Below, in pieces: positions 40,845 through 48,370 of a stretch of 48,491 nt of DNA (positions within the stretch are counted from its first letter, which is position 1; every line of letters starts with the position of its first letter). The notes below the pieces were generated by a model. It was not told where the DNA came from, did no database searches, and was given only the letters and a program-made list of their open reading frames with translations. The translations under genes and the position numbers were made by a program. The stretch spans positions 1 through 48,491 of the IMG/VR virus record IMGVR_UViG_3300046733_000716. The stretch is one strand, 5' to 3'. Source of the stretch: a virus.

Positions 40845-41649
40845 TGATCATTCATATGAAATATTAGATGATTATCAGCAACAAGGTATTTGGCCTATTG
40901 CTGATAATTCACTATTGTCTGGTAAGTATAATAATAGATTTGAAGTAGCAAAACGTTTATTTGATAAACTTGATAAAAGTTATTTTACTAGACATAATAC
41001 CCAACAAGATATAAGTAGTTGGGAAGATCCAAATATACCAAACAAGAGTTTTTCTAAAATACATTCTGGAAATGTTTTTAGTTATGATAGTGATTTCATG
41101 GCAAGCCCAGAACATTGGGAACTAGAAAATCCTACAGAATTCGTACAAAGACAAAAACTGTATGTATACGATTGGTCAACAAAATTAGACGATGAAGATT
41201 TTGATTATTTCGTAGATATGCACAATGATTTTAAACCTGTATTAGATCATTACTTAAATGAGTGCTATTCAGATCAACAAGATTTGTGGAAAGAAAATCT
41301 TTACAAATTAATGATTATACAGTATAATACTAATAATGCTACAAAGGAAAATATAGTTGAACATCGTAAATGGAACACAGAACGATTTGGTGATGAACAT
41401 TTTGATGAAACTTTAGGTGGATTACACTTGGGTGAAAACTACTCAGAATTTAGAGCGTTAAATACAAAGACAAACAAATGGGAAATTATAAAAGAACTTA
41501 CTAAAAATAAACAGATGTGGATGTTCGGAGAACACTCACAACTAAGTGGATGGATTCCTACTACACATGGAATGATACATAACCCACAACAAGATTTAGA
41601 AGAAAGATATAGTATAATTTTTGATTTACAAGCAAGATACAACAAATAG
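40834..41649 (+). CDS. IPNS-like 2OG-Fe(II) oxygenase
   Basis: A 271-residue protein. The frame is open from further upstream inside the membrane-protein gene, but the ATG at 40834 is the natural start. The C-terminal half carries the jelly-roll signature: [14 protein letters not shown] (H198, E201), [20 protein letters not shown] (H245) and [10 protein letters not shown] (R258). This is the order seen in isopenicillin-N-synthase-like oxygenases, but the first pair reads H-x-x-E instead of H-x-D, so activity is uncertain. It is followed by clpP after 8 bases. Confidence 0.6.
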   Translation: MNFSDHSYEILDDYQQQGIWPIADNSLLSGKYNNRFEVAKRLFDKLDKSYFTRHNTQQDISSWEDPNIPNKSFSKIHSGNVFSYDSDFMASPEHWELENPTEFVQRQKLYVYDWSTKLDDEDFDYFVDMHNDFKPVLDHYLNECYSDQQDLWKENLYKLMIIQYNTNNATKENIVEHRKWNTERFGDEHFDETLGGLHLGENYSEFRALNTKTNKWEIIKELTKNKQMWMFGEHSQLSGWIPTTHGMIHNPQQDLEERYSIIFDLQARYNK

Positions 41650-41657
41650 GAGATATC

Positions 41658-42245
41658 ATGATAATACCAACAGTAATCGAAAGTACAGGCAGAGGCGAAC
41701 GTGCATATGACATTTATAGTCGTTTGCTAAAAGATCGTATCGTAATGCTTACAAGTGATGTTAATGATCACAGTGCAAACTTAATTGTTGCACAAATGCT
41801 ATTTTTAGAATCACAAAATAGTAGCGAAACTATTAATTTTTATATTAACAGCCCAGGCGGAGTAGTTACAGCAGGCTTAGGAATCTATGATACAATGCAA
41901 TTTATTAAATCTCCAGTAAGTACAATTGTTATGGGTCAAGCATGTAGCATGGGCAGTTTCCTTGCAATGGCAGGAGAACCGGGTAAACGTTTTGTGTTGC
42001 CTAACAGTCGTACAATGATTCACCAACCAAGCGGTGGTGCAGGTGGACAGGCAACTGATATGGAAATTCAAGTTAAAGAAATTCTTAAGATGAAGCAACA
42101 ACTAACACAGGCTTATGTGCATCATAATTCAGCTGGCAAAACATTTGCTCAACTAGAAGATGCAATGGAACGTGATAATTTTATGTCTGCTCAAGAAGCA
42201 GTAGATTTTGGTTTGGCTGACAAAGTTGTTACAAGAAAAGTATAA
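41658..42245 (+). CDS. clpP: ClpP protease
   Basis: The 195-residue serine protease core, which forms a 14-subunit barrel with an AAA+ unfoldase such as ClpX. The catalytic triad is complete: S97 in [10 protein letters not shown]122 in MIHQPSGG, and D173 in ERDNFMSAQ. The N-terminus ([20 protein letters not shown]) starts near the mature N-terminus of bacterial ClpP, so no long propeptide is present. [12 protein letters not shown] and [20 protein letters not shown] are close to the bacterial sequence. The ATG follows TAGGAGA. ClpX is encoded 3.3 kb downstream. Confidence 0.96.
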   Translation: MIIPTVIESTGRGERAYDIYSRLLKDRIVMLTSDVNDHSANLIVAQMLFLESQNSSETINFYINSPGGVVTAGLGIYDTMQFIKSPVSTIVMGQACSMGSFLAMAGEPGKRFVLPNSRTMIHQPSGGAGGQATDMEIQVKEILKMKQQLTQAYVHHNSAGKTFAQLEDAMERDNFMSAQEAVDFGLADKVVTRKV

Positions 42246-42280
42246 TCTTTATCACTATATAATATATATTGTATTATTTT

Positions 42281-42288
42281 AATAAATA
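42281..42288 (+). promoter_or_regulatory. T4-type late promoter placed for a leaderless transcript
   Basis: AATAAATA, then five bases, then the ATG at 42294; predicted +1 on the A of ATG, with no ribosome site. Confidence 0.65.
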
Positions 42289-42293
42289 CAAGT

Positions 42294-42983
42294 ATGAAAA
42301 TACATGATATATTAGAACGTGAGCAAGTACTAGAAGGTCCAAATGATCCTCACATATTTAAAGCGGTGTTCCTAGCAGGTGGTCCTGGCTCGGGCAAAAG
42401 CTATGTGGCAGGCAAGTTATTGTCAGGAACAGGATTAAAATCTATTAACAGTGATGATGCATACGAATACTTGGCAAACAAACATAACTTTGATTTGTCT
42501 GATCCTGATGCAATTAGTAGTGATCAAGGACAAGAACTTCGCAATCGTGCTAAAGAGATTACAAAGACAAAAGAAGGATTGTATTTAGATGGACGTCTTG
42601 GATTAATTATTGACGGTACAGGAAAGAATGTACAAAAGGTTTCTGAGACTACTAAACAGTTACAAAAATTAGGATATACAACTATGATGCTATTTGTTAA
42701 CACAAGTGAATCCGTTGCACAAGAACGTAATCAATCAAGACAACGTAGATTAAGCAATGACATTGTTTCAATGATGTGGCAAAAAGTACAAGAAAATATC
42801 ATGAAGTTTCAACAGGTTTTTGGAGCGGCTAATTTCCACGTAGTAGACAATAGTGGAGGTTTGGAAGATCCAGATCGAAAAGAAAATTTTGATCAAGTAT
42901 ACAGAGAAATCCGTAAATTTCTATCAAAACCACCAACCGGTAGAGCGGCAAAATTATGGCTTGCTAATTATAGCAAAACATAG
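42294..42983 (+). CDS. P-loop kinase (zeta-toxin / polynucleotide-kinase-like)
   Basis: A 229-residue kinase-fold protein. Walker A is AGGPGSGKSYVAGKL near residues 30-44, SINSDDAYEYL follows as in zeta-type kinases, and LGLIIDGTGKN near 100-111 is the Walker B-like strand. RNQSRQRRLSND forms an Arg-rich lid. The family phosphorylates sugars, nucleosides or nucleic-acid ends; the substrate cannot be told. It is transcribed late from a leaderless-type promoter. Confidence 0.75.
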   Translation: MKIHDILEREQVLEGPNDPHIFKAVFLAGGPGSGKSYVAGKLLSGTGLKSINSDDAYEYLANKHNFDLSDPDAISSDQGQELRNRAKEITKTKEGLYLDGRLGLIIDGTGKNVQKVSETTKQLQKLGYTTMMLFVNTSESVAQERNQSRQRRLSNDIVSMMWQKVQENIMKFQQVFGAANFHVVDNSGGLEDPDRKENFDQVYREIRKFLSKPPTGRAAKLWLANYSKT

Positions 42984-43005
42984 TATATTAACTAAACAAT
43001 ATAAC

Positions 43006-43013
43006 AATAAATA
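43006..43013 (+). promoter_or_regulatory. T4-type late promoter
   Basis: AATAAATA 45 bases before the ATG at 43059. It is followed by CTATAC...GTATAG, a 6-base inverted repeat (43014-43032) in the leader. Confidence 0.55.
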
Positions 43014-43058
43014 CTATACAGTTTAAGTATAGCTGTTTAAAGAATGTGAAAGATTTTT

Positions 43059-43412
43059 ATGTATACATACAACGCAAAATTAATTAGAGTTATTAACGGT
43101 GATACATTAGACTTAGAAATTGATCTAGGTTTTGATTTATGTATTAAACAACGTTTAAAACTTTACGGAGTGGATACTCCAGATAGCAGATCAAGTGACA
43201 TTGTTGTAAAACAAAAAGGCTTAGATGCTAAACAACGACTTATGGATCTTTTACCTAAACAGTTTGAAGTTACCACTATCCTTAACAAAAGAGGAAAGTA
43301 TGGTCGTATCCTTGGAACAATCAAAATCCGAGATGAAAAAAATAATGAAATTAACATTAACGAATTATTGGTCACAGAAGGCCATGCTATTCGTTACAAC
43401 ATAGGAAAATAA
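43059..43412 (+). CDS. Cytoplasmic staphylococcal-nuclease-like protein with altered active site
   Basis: A 117-residue SNase-fold protein without a signal peptide, unlike the homologue at 30243. VINGDTLDLEIDLG fits the first metal-binding strand. The active-site strand reads LKLYGVDTPDSR: Lys replaces the Arg35 equivalent, and Asp replaces the catalytic Glu43 equivalent. The Arg87 equivalent is kept in KYGRILG. It may be a weak nuclease or a nucleic-acid binding protein. It precedes the large membrane protein by 2 bases. Confidence 0.8.
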   Translation: MYTYNAKLIRVINGDTLDLEIDLGFDLCIKQRLKLYGVDTPDSRSSDIVVKQKGLDAKQRLMDLLPKQFEVTTILNKRGKYGRILGTIKIRDEKNNEININELLVTEGHAIRYNIGK

Positions 43413-43414
43413 TA

Positions 43415-45112
43415 ATGAGGTATTTTGGTTATTGGACAATTCTAGTAGCATTATCAATCAGTGCAGTGGCGGCCTACTACAGCATTGTTGGTCTTGTTGC
43501 AATTTTTGCCAGTGCCATAGTACCAATTATTATTATGGGTACCGTACTAGAAATTGGTAAACTAACGTCTGCAGTGTGGTTACATTTACATTGGCGACAG
43601 GCACCCATACTTATTAAGACATATCTCTCAGTGGCAGTGGTGTTACTTATGTTTATTACAAGCATGGGTATATTTGGGTTTCTTTCAAAAGCACACATAG
43701 AACAAACAAGCCTTGCCACTGAGAATGTCGCTCTTATAGAACGTATTGATACAAGTATTGCTAGAGAGAAAACAGTAATACAAAAAGCTGATGATAAAAT
43801 TATTAAACTTGAAACGTTAGATACATCTATTGATGATGAACTACAGCAAAAAATACGTGAAGAAACAACTAGAATTGAAAATGCATATAAAGGTGTGCAA
43901 CCATCTATTGATGAACAAAATGAAATTATTAAAGAATTAAAAGAAGAATCAAAAGTAGCAGAATTACCTTTTAAAAATCAAATTGAAAGTATTGATAATC
44001 AATTAAAACTTATTGAGCAGTATATTGCTAATGAAGAAATTAAAAAGCTACAAGGATTAATAGGAGCATCTCAAGACGGAAGATATGGTTCTAAAACTGC
44101 AAAAGCAGTTAAAGATTTTAGAGAAACTAAAACTAAAGATAGACAGGTAGCTATTTTTCAGTTAAATAAAATTAGAGACAACAATGATGATCAAGTTATC
44201 AAAGATGCTAGAACAGAAATTAAAAGATTACGAGCATTAGCAGAACAACAAATTGCTGATTCGAATGAATTAATTACTAGACTTAGAGCCCAACTTGGAC
44301 AAGGACAGCAAGACGATAGCACAGACCAGATACTAACACAACGTAGTATTATTACTGATGCCACTGCAACACTAGATGGTTTATATGAACAAAAATTTGA
44401 ACTAGAAGGACAAAGCAGAGCATTAGAAGCAGAAGTTGGTCCTGTTAAATATATTGCTGAACTAATATATGGATCAGATCCTACTAGAAGCATGTTAGAA
44501 GATGCAGTTAGATTTGTCATATTATTACTTGTTTTGGTTTTTGACCCACTAGCTATTGTACTTGTTATATCAGGTATAACGTTAGTAGAAAGGTTTCCCA
44601 GGCCTAGCAAGACCGAAATAAATACAATATATGAAGAAACACAAGAAGATGAAATGGGAGACAACGAAGATCGACCCAGCATTGAAGAAGATGATACTAG
44701 TGATAAAGAAGACGAAACGATTAGCCCCGAGCCTGTTGTACAAGATGAAGTTCCTGCAAAAGAAGTAGAAGTTTTCATAGACAAAGAAGGTAAGGAATAT
44801 ACTATTAACGAAAAAGGTCGCAGAGAATATCTACTAGATGCACAACAATACGATCTAAATAATAAGTCAAAAAAGACATTAAAAAAAGACAAACAAGAAC
44901 TAGTGACTAAGATAGTAGCAGAAATGCGTAGCACAGGAAGTTGGCCAGGAAGTGGACATTTACAAACTGAAGGTGTTATTAAAAAGAAAATTGAAGATAT
45001 TTTTGCTGACGATGCATCACTAGAATTAAAAGAATTAATATCAAGAGCTGACCAGACAGTTCTTACACAAGTATACAAAGAAATGATCAAAGATACTAAT
45101 AATGACAATTGA
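43415..45112 (+). CDS. Large coiled-coil membrane protein with peptidoglycan-binding-like motif
   Basis: A 565-residue protein. Three N-terminal membrane helices (about residues 5-23, 27-50 and 66-90) are followed by a long coiled-coil region (about 95-350) and one further membrane helix (about 363-388). An acidic, likely disordered region (about 405-455) and a basic helical C-terminus follow. Inside the coiled coil, residues near 210-230 (KLQGLIGASQDGRYGSKTAK, continuing AVKDFR) match the PG_binding_1 pattern. It may bridge membrane and wall during infection or lysis. The stop overlaps the next start. Confidence 0.7.
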   Translation: MRYFGYWTILVALSISAVAAYYSIVGLVAIFASAIVPIIIMGTVLEIGKLTSAVWLHLHWRQAPILIKTYLSVAVVLLMFITSMGIFGFLSKAHIEQTSLATENVALIERIDTSIAREKTVIQKADDKIIKLETLDTSIDDELQQKIREETTRIENAYKGVQPSIDEQNEIIKELKEESKVAELPFKNQIESIDNQLKLIEQYIANEEIKKLQGLIGASQDGRYGSKTAKAVKDFRETKTKDRQVAIFQLNKIRDNNDDQVIKDARTEIKRLRALAEQQIADSNELITRLRAQLGQGQQDDSTDQILTQRSIITDATATLDGLYEQKFELEGQSRALEAEVGPVKYIAELIYGSDPTRSMLEDAVRFVILLLVLVFDPLAIVLVISGITLVERFPRPSKTEINTIYEETQEDEMGDNEDRPSIEEDDTSDKEDETISPEPVVQDEVPAKEVEVFIDKEGKEYTINEKGRREYLLDAQQYDLNNKSKKTLKKDKQELVTKIVAEMRSTGSWPGSGHLQTEGVIKKKIEDIFADDASLELKELISRADQTVLTQVYKEMIKDTNNDN

Positions 45113-45551
45113 TAATGATAGTTACACTGTAACAGCTCCAGATTTGATGTTAACGGAACATGGAATAGGAATATGTATTTCTAGCACTAATGAAATATTA
45201 ATAACAGATATAAAAGAATTGTTTGAAAAATACATTGCTACAAGTGTAGTATTTTTTGTACAAAATAAAAAAACAACGTCAGCTACATTACCGTGGGTAT
45301 GGAATGTATCTAATACATGTGACTTTATGATAGTTGATGTAGATACTTGTGCATGGGAAGACATTATGGCGGCACTTTTAAAATCACAAAAAACTGAGAA
45401 TACGGTGCTATTTTATAGTGATAAGTACAAGAGAAGGGAAACTGTAAAATTAATAAATGCTACAGGAACTAACCTAGTTGTACGTTCTATAGATGATATT
45501 AATAATTTTGTAAGGTTGCAAATGAATCCAGAGTATTTTGATGAAAAGTAA
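45102..45551 (+). CDS. Hypothetical protein upstream of clpX
   Basis: A 149-residue alpha/beta protein. Short strands alternate with helices (IATSVVFFVQNKKTTSATLP, CDFMIVDVDTCAWEDIMAAL, ENTVLFYSDKYKRRETVKLI), the look of a receiver-like or small Rossmann domain. There is no clear phospho-acceptor set. It overlaps the genes on both sides by 11-14 bases, so it is coupled to ClpX. A role as a ClpX partner is an idea from position only. Confidence 0.65.
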   Translation: MTIDNDSYTVTAPDLMLTEHGIGICISSTNEILITDIKELFEKYIATSVVFFVQNKKTTSATLPWVWNVSNTCDFMIVDVDTCAWEDIMAALLKSQKTENTVLFYSDKYKRRETVKLINATGTNLVVRSIDDINNFVRLQMNPEYFDEK

Positions 45552-46752
45552 TTTACCTCATTGTAATTTTTGTGGTAAAGACACTACACAAATAACTAAA
45601 CTATTAGCAGGAGAAAACAATATCCATATTTGTAGTGGGTGTGTTGAATTTTGTTATAGTATAGTTAAGAATGACAAAGTTAAAGTATCTGACGCATTGC
45701 AAAAGAAAACAGTTCTTCCAACGCCAAGAGCAATTCATAAATTTTTAGATGAGAATGTTATCAGTCAAGATCATGCAAAAAAGACTTTAAGTGTAGCAGT
45801 ATATAATCACTATAAAAGAATAACTTCTAAAACAAAAACCAAGCTACAAAAAAGTAATGTATTAATTGCTGGTCCTACAGGAACTGGTAAAACACTAATG
45901 GCACAAACACTTGCTAAATTGCTTAATGTTCCAATGGTAGTAACTGATGCAACAACAATAACTGAAAGCGGTTATGCAGGTGATGACTCAGAAGTACTAA
46001 TACACAAATTGTTTCAAGCCGCTAACTATGATATAGAATCAGCACAACATGGAATTATATATGTTGACGAAATTGATAAGAAAGCTAAACGTAATGACTA
46101 TGTTAGTTTGAGTAGAGACGTATCTGGAGAAGGTGTCCAACAGAGCCTTTTAAAGCTCATGGAAGGTATAGTAGTAACGGTTCCGAACAAACCGCAACAT
46201 AACCCGGAGAAAGTAGATATTGACACCAGTGAGATACTATTTGTAGTAGGTGGAGCCTTTGTAGGTCTACAAGATGTTGTGGTTAATCGCCTAGGTAAGT
46301 CGAAGATAGGATTTAACGACGATTTAGACACCGATATAGAACAGTGGGAAAAGCACTTACAAACACGTGATTTAGTGAAATATGGACTTATACCCGAATT
46401 TGTGGGTAGATTACCGTCTGTAAACGTCCTTAGCCCCTTAAATAAGAACGATCTTGTAAAAATACTAACTGAACCCACAGATAGTATTGTAGATCAAATA
46501 AAAGAGCTTTTTCTACTTGACAAAATACAAATAGAGTTTACAATAAAAGCATTAGAAGAAGTTGCAGACATTGCAATTAAAGAAGAAATAGGAGCTAGAG
46601 GTTTACGTAAGATATTAGATGCTTCATTATTAGAAACACAATATAACTTACCTGAATTATACGAGCAAGGAATACGAAAAATTATTATAAATGAACAAGT
46701 TATTTCTAGAAACGCACAGCCACAATATATTAAAGGTGACAATGCAGAATAG
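45538..46752 (+). CDS. clpX: ClpX unfoldase
   Basis: A 404-residue AAA+ unfoldase that feeds substrates to ClpP (E. coli ClpX 424). The N-terminal zinc domain has C9, C12, C32 and C35. Walker A GPTGTGKT is at 112-119, pore loop 1 GYAGDD at 145-150, and Walker B IIYVDEID at 173-180. Pore loop 2 and sensor region SRDVSGEGVQQ is at 192-202, KIGF at 256-259 is the IGF loop that docks into ClpP, and EFVGRLP and GARGLRKIL follow. The RKH loop is missing: the place of GGRKHPQQE reads NKPQHNPEK (217-225). It starts inside the previous gene, and IF-3 starts inside its end. Confidence 0.96.
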   Translation: MMKSNLPHCNFCGKDTTQITKLLAGENNIHICSGCVEFCYSIVKNDKVKVSDALQKKTVLPTPRAIHKFLDENVISQDHAKKTLSVAVYNHYKRITSKTKTKLQKSNVLIAGPTGTGKTLMAQTLAKLLNVPMVVTDATTITESGYAGDDSEVLIHKLFQAANYDIESAQHGIIYVDEIDKKAKRNDYVSLSRDVSGEGVQQSLLKLMEGIVVTVPNKPQHNPEKVDIDTSEILFVVGGAFVGLQDVVVNRLGKSKIGFNDDLDTDIEQWEKHLQTRDLVKYGLIPEFVGRLPSVNVLSPLNKNDLVKILTEPTDSIVDQIKELFLLDKIQIEFTIKALEEVADIAIKEEIGARGLRKILDASLLETQYNLPELYEQGIRKIIINEQVISRNAQPQYIKGDNAE

Positions 46753-47263
46753 AAATTATAAAAGACGTGAGGAAAAACCTTTTGTTATTTCCAACGAGAA
46801 GATAAGACATAAACAAATTAGGGTATCAGGTGATGATATGGAAAGCCAGATCATGTCAACAACAGATGCTTTAAAAGAGGCCAGGTCATTAGGGTTAGAT
46901 TTGATACTAGTTGCAGATAAAGCAACACCACCTGTATGCAAAATAACTGATCTTAATAAGCACTTGTACTCGTTAAAACAAAAAGAAAAACTGGCAAAGA
47001 AAAAGCAACGAGAGAGCGTTGTTGAGACCAAAGAAATACGCATGGGTCTAAATATTGATACACATGATTTAGAAACAAAGGCCAGAATGGCTCGTAAGTT
47101 TTTGGAAAAAAATAATAAACTAATGGTTACTGTTTTATTAAGAGGTAGAGAACGTGGTAAACAAGACATGGCAAAAGAGTTGCTAAATACGTTTGCATAC
47201 TTATTAGAAGTAGAGTACGAGCAGATATCATCACAAAATAACAGGGTAACCGGGAAAATATAA
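46742..47263 (+). CDS. infC: Translation initiation factor IF-3
   Basis: A 173-residue, full-length IF-3. The N-terminal domain (NEKIRHKQIRVSGDDMESQI, then ARSLGLDLILVADKATPPVC with KITD) and the C-terminal domain (KEIRMGLNIDTHDLETKARM, ending RVTGKI) are joined by a Lys-rich linker. IF-3 binds the 30S subunit, controls start-codon and initiator tRNA selection, and disfavours leaderless mRNAs in E. coli. The start is ATG 46742, overlapping the clpX stop by 11 bases. It begins with ATG, so the AUU autocontrol of host infC is not present. Confidence 0.95.
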   Translation: MQNRNYKRREEKPFVISNEKIRHKQIRVSGDDMESQIMSTTDALKEARSLGLDLILVADKATPPVCKITDLNKHLYSLKQKEKLAKKKQRESVVETKEIRMGLNIDTHDLETKARMARKFLEKNNKLMVTVLLRGRERGKQDMAKELLNTFAYLLEVEYEQISSQNNRVTGKI

Positions 47264-47266
47264 ATT

Positions 47267-47515
47267 ATGGCAAATAATAATCACAGAGACAGAGACAGAA
47301 AAGGCGGAAACGGATTAACAGTTGAAGTTAGAAATAATAACGTTGAACAAGCAATGAGAAGATTAAAAAAGATGATTGCTAAAGATGGTATTATGCAAGA
47401 AGTTCGTGACCGTAAACACTTTATAAGTAATACGGAAAAAAGACTTAAAGCAGAAGCGGCAGGACGTGCTAGACATCGTAGACGTATTGCTAAAGACAAG
47501 TATACAAATAATTAA
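47267..47515 (+). CDS. rpsU: Ribosomal protein bS21
   Basis: An 82-residue bS21 with an N-terminal extension (MANNNHRDRDRKGGNG) before the canonical LTVEVRNNNVEQAMRRLKKM. The helical part EVRDRKHFISNTEKRLKAEA and the basic tail ARHRRRIAKDK follow. bS21 sits beside the anti-Shine-Dalgarno end of 16S rRNA and can exchange on mature ribosomes. The gene is 3 bases after infC, so both are made together. Phage bS21 is known in marine T4-like and pelagiphage genomes. Confidence 0.93.
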   Translation: MANNNHRDRDRKGGNGLTVEVRNNNVEQAMRRLKKMIAKDGIMQEVRDRKHFISNTEKRLKAEAAGRARHRRRIAKDKYTNN

Positions 47516-47535
47516 AGAATTTTTGCACAGATGTG

Positions 47536-47543
47536 CATAAATA
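47536..47543 (+). promoter_or_regulatory. T4-type late promoter for the hsp20-clpS unit
   Basis: CATAAATA in the 111-base gap after bS21. Just upstream TGCACAGATGTGCA is a near-perfect palindrome. In the leader, AGAAC/GTTCT can pair around GCCGAAAGG. AAAGGAG precedes the ATG at 47627. Confidence 0.6.
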
Positions 47544-47626
47544 ACAATGTATAATAGAACTGATTTCTATATACATAGAACGCCGAAAGGGTTCTAAATA
47601 ATCTTGCTTAACAAAGGAGAACAATT

Positions 47627-48052
47627 ATGACTAGATTAACAACATTAAACCTACCAGACTTTTATAAAGCTACTATAGGCTTTGATAAGATGTTTGATGA
47701 TATGCAACATGCATTTTCAGCTAACGTAACAGGTGGTTATCCCCCATACAATATTGTAAAGGAAAGCGATAATAGCTATACGATTAGTTTAGCAGTTGCA
47801 GGGTTTGATAAAGACGAACTAACAATTAAACAAGATGGAAACACATTGTCAATTTCAGCAGAAAAAAAAGAAAGCGATAATGAAGTTGAATACTTACACA
47901 AAGGCATTGGAACTAGAAACTTTAATAGAGAATTTAGTTTAGCTGATTATGTAGAAGTAACATCTTCTAAACTAGATAACGGAATCTTAGTAGTTACATT
48001 GGAACAGAATATTCCAGACGAAAAGAAACCAAGAACAATTAACATAGATTAA
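47627..48052 (+). CDS. Small heat-shock protein Hsp20
   Basis: A 141-residue alpha-crystallin-domain chaperone. A short N-terminal arm (LPDFYKATIGFDKMFDDMQH) precedes the beta-sandwich (YTISLAVAGFDKDELTIKQD, then NTLSISAEK), the GIGTRNFNREFSL turn and the final strand LDNGILVVTLEQ. The C-terminal tail PDEKKPRTINID lacks a strict IxI but has a short hydrophobic I-N-I. It holds unfolding proteins soluble. Hsp20 proteins are common in T4-like marine phages. It precedes clpS by 10 bases. Confidence 0.93.
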   Translation: MTRLTTLNLPDFYKATIGFDKMFDDMQHAFSANVTGGYPPYNIVKESDNSYTISLAVAGFDKDELTIKQDGNTLSISAEKKESDNEVEYLHKGIGTRNFNREFSLADYVEVTSSKLDNGILVVTLEQNIPDEKKPRTINID

Positions 48053-48062
48053 AAGGTAAAAC

Positions 48063-48365
48063 ATGGCACAAGCATCACAAGACGAAGTAGCAGAAATCAC
48101 TAAATTAAGTAGTCCACCTAAGTTTAATGTGATCATACTTAATGACGAAAGCACTCCGCAAGACTTTGTAGTTATTGTTTTACAACAAACTTTTAATAAA
48201 ACATTAGACGAAGCAAAGTCAGTGATGCTTGAGGTCCACGAAAAAGGCCGAGGTATTGCAGGCACATATAGTTATGAAGTAGCTGAACAGAAATGTGTTG
48301 AAGCTATTACAGAATCTAGACGAAATGGTTTTCCATTAGAAGTCACATTAGAAAAAACAGAATAA
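48063..48365 (+). CDS. clpS: ClpS adaptor (N-end rule)
   Basis: A 100-residue ClpS. The core FNVIILNDESTPQDFVVIVL matches the N-degron pocket strand and helix, with Asn-Asp kept and Thr kept. EVHEKGRGIAGTYSYEVAEQ carries the pocket His. The position of the gatekeeper Met (TPMEF in E. coli) is Gln (TPQDF). An N-terminal extension of about 20 residues is present, as needed for delivery. ClpS normally works with ClpA, which is absent from this window, so it must use host ClpA or another unfoldase. Confidence 0.92.
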   Translation: MAQASQDEVAEITKLSSPPKFNVIILNDESTPQDFVVIVLQQTFNKTLDEAKSVMLEVHEKGRGIAGTYSYEVAEQKCVEAITESRRNGFPLEVTLEKTE

Positions 48366-48370
48366 AATAA

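Noticed and set aside
44191-45108. Long minus-strand open frame (305 codons) opposite the membrane coiled-coil gene
   Set aside because: Composition is Ser/Leu/Ile-rich shadow sequence from a Glu/Lys/Asp-rich gene on the + strand; no promoter or ribosome site on the minus strand.
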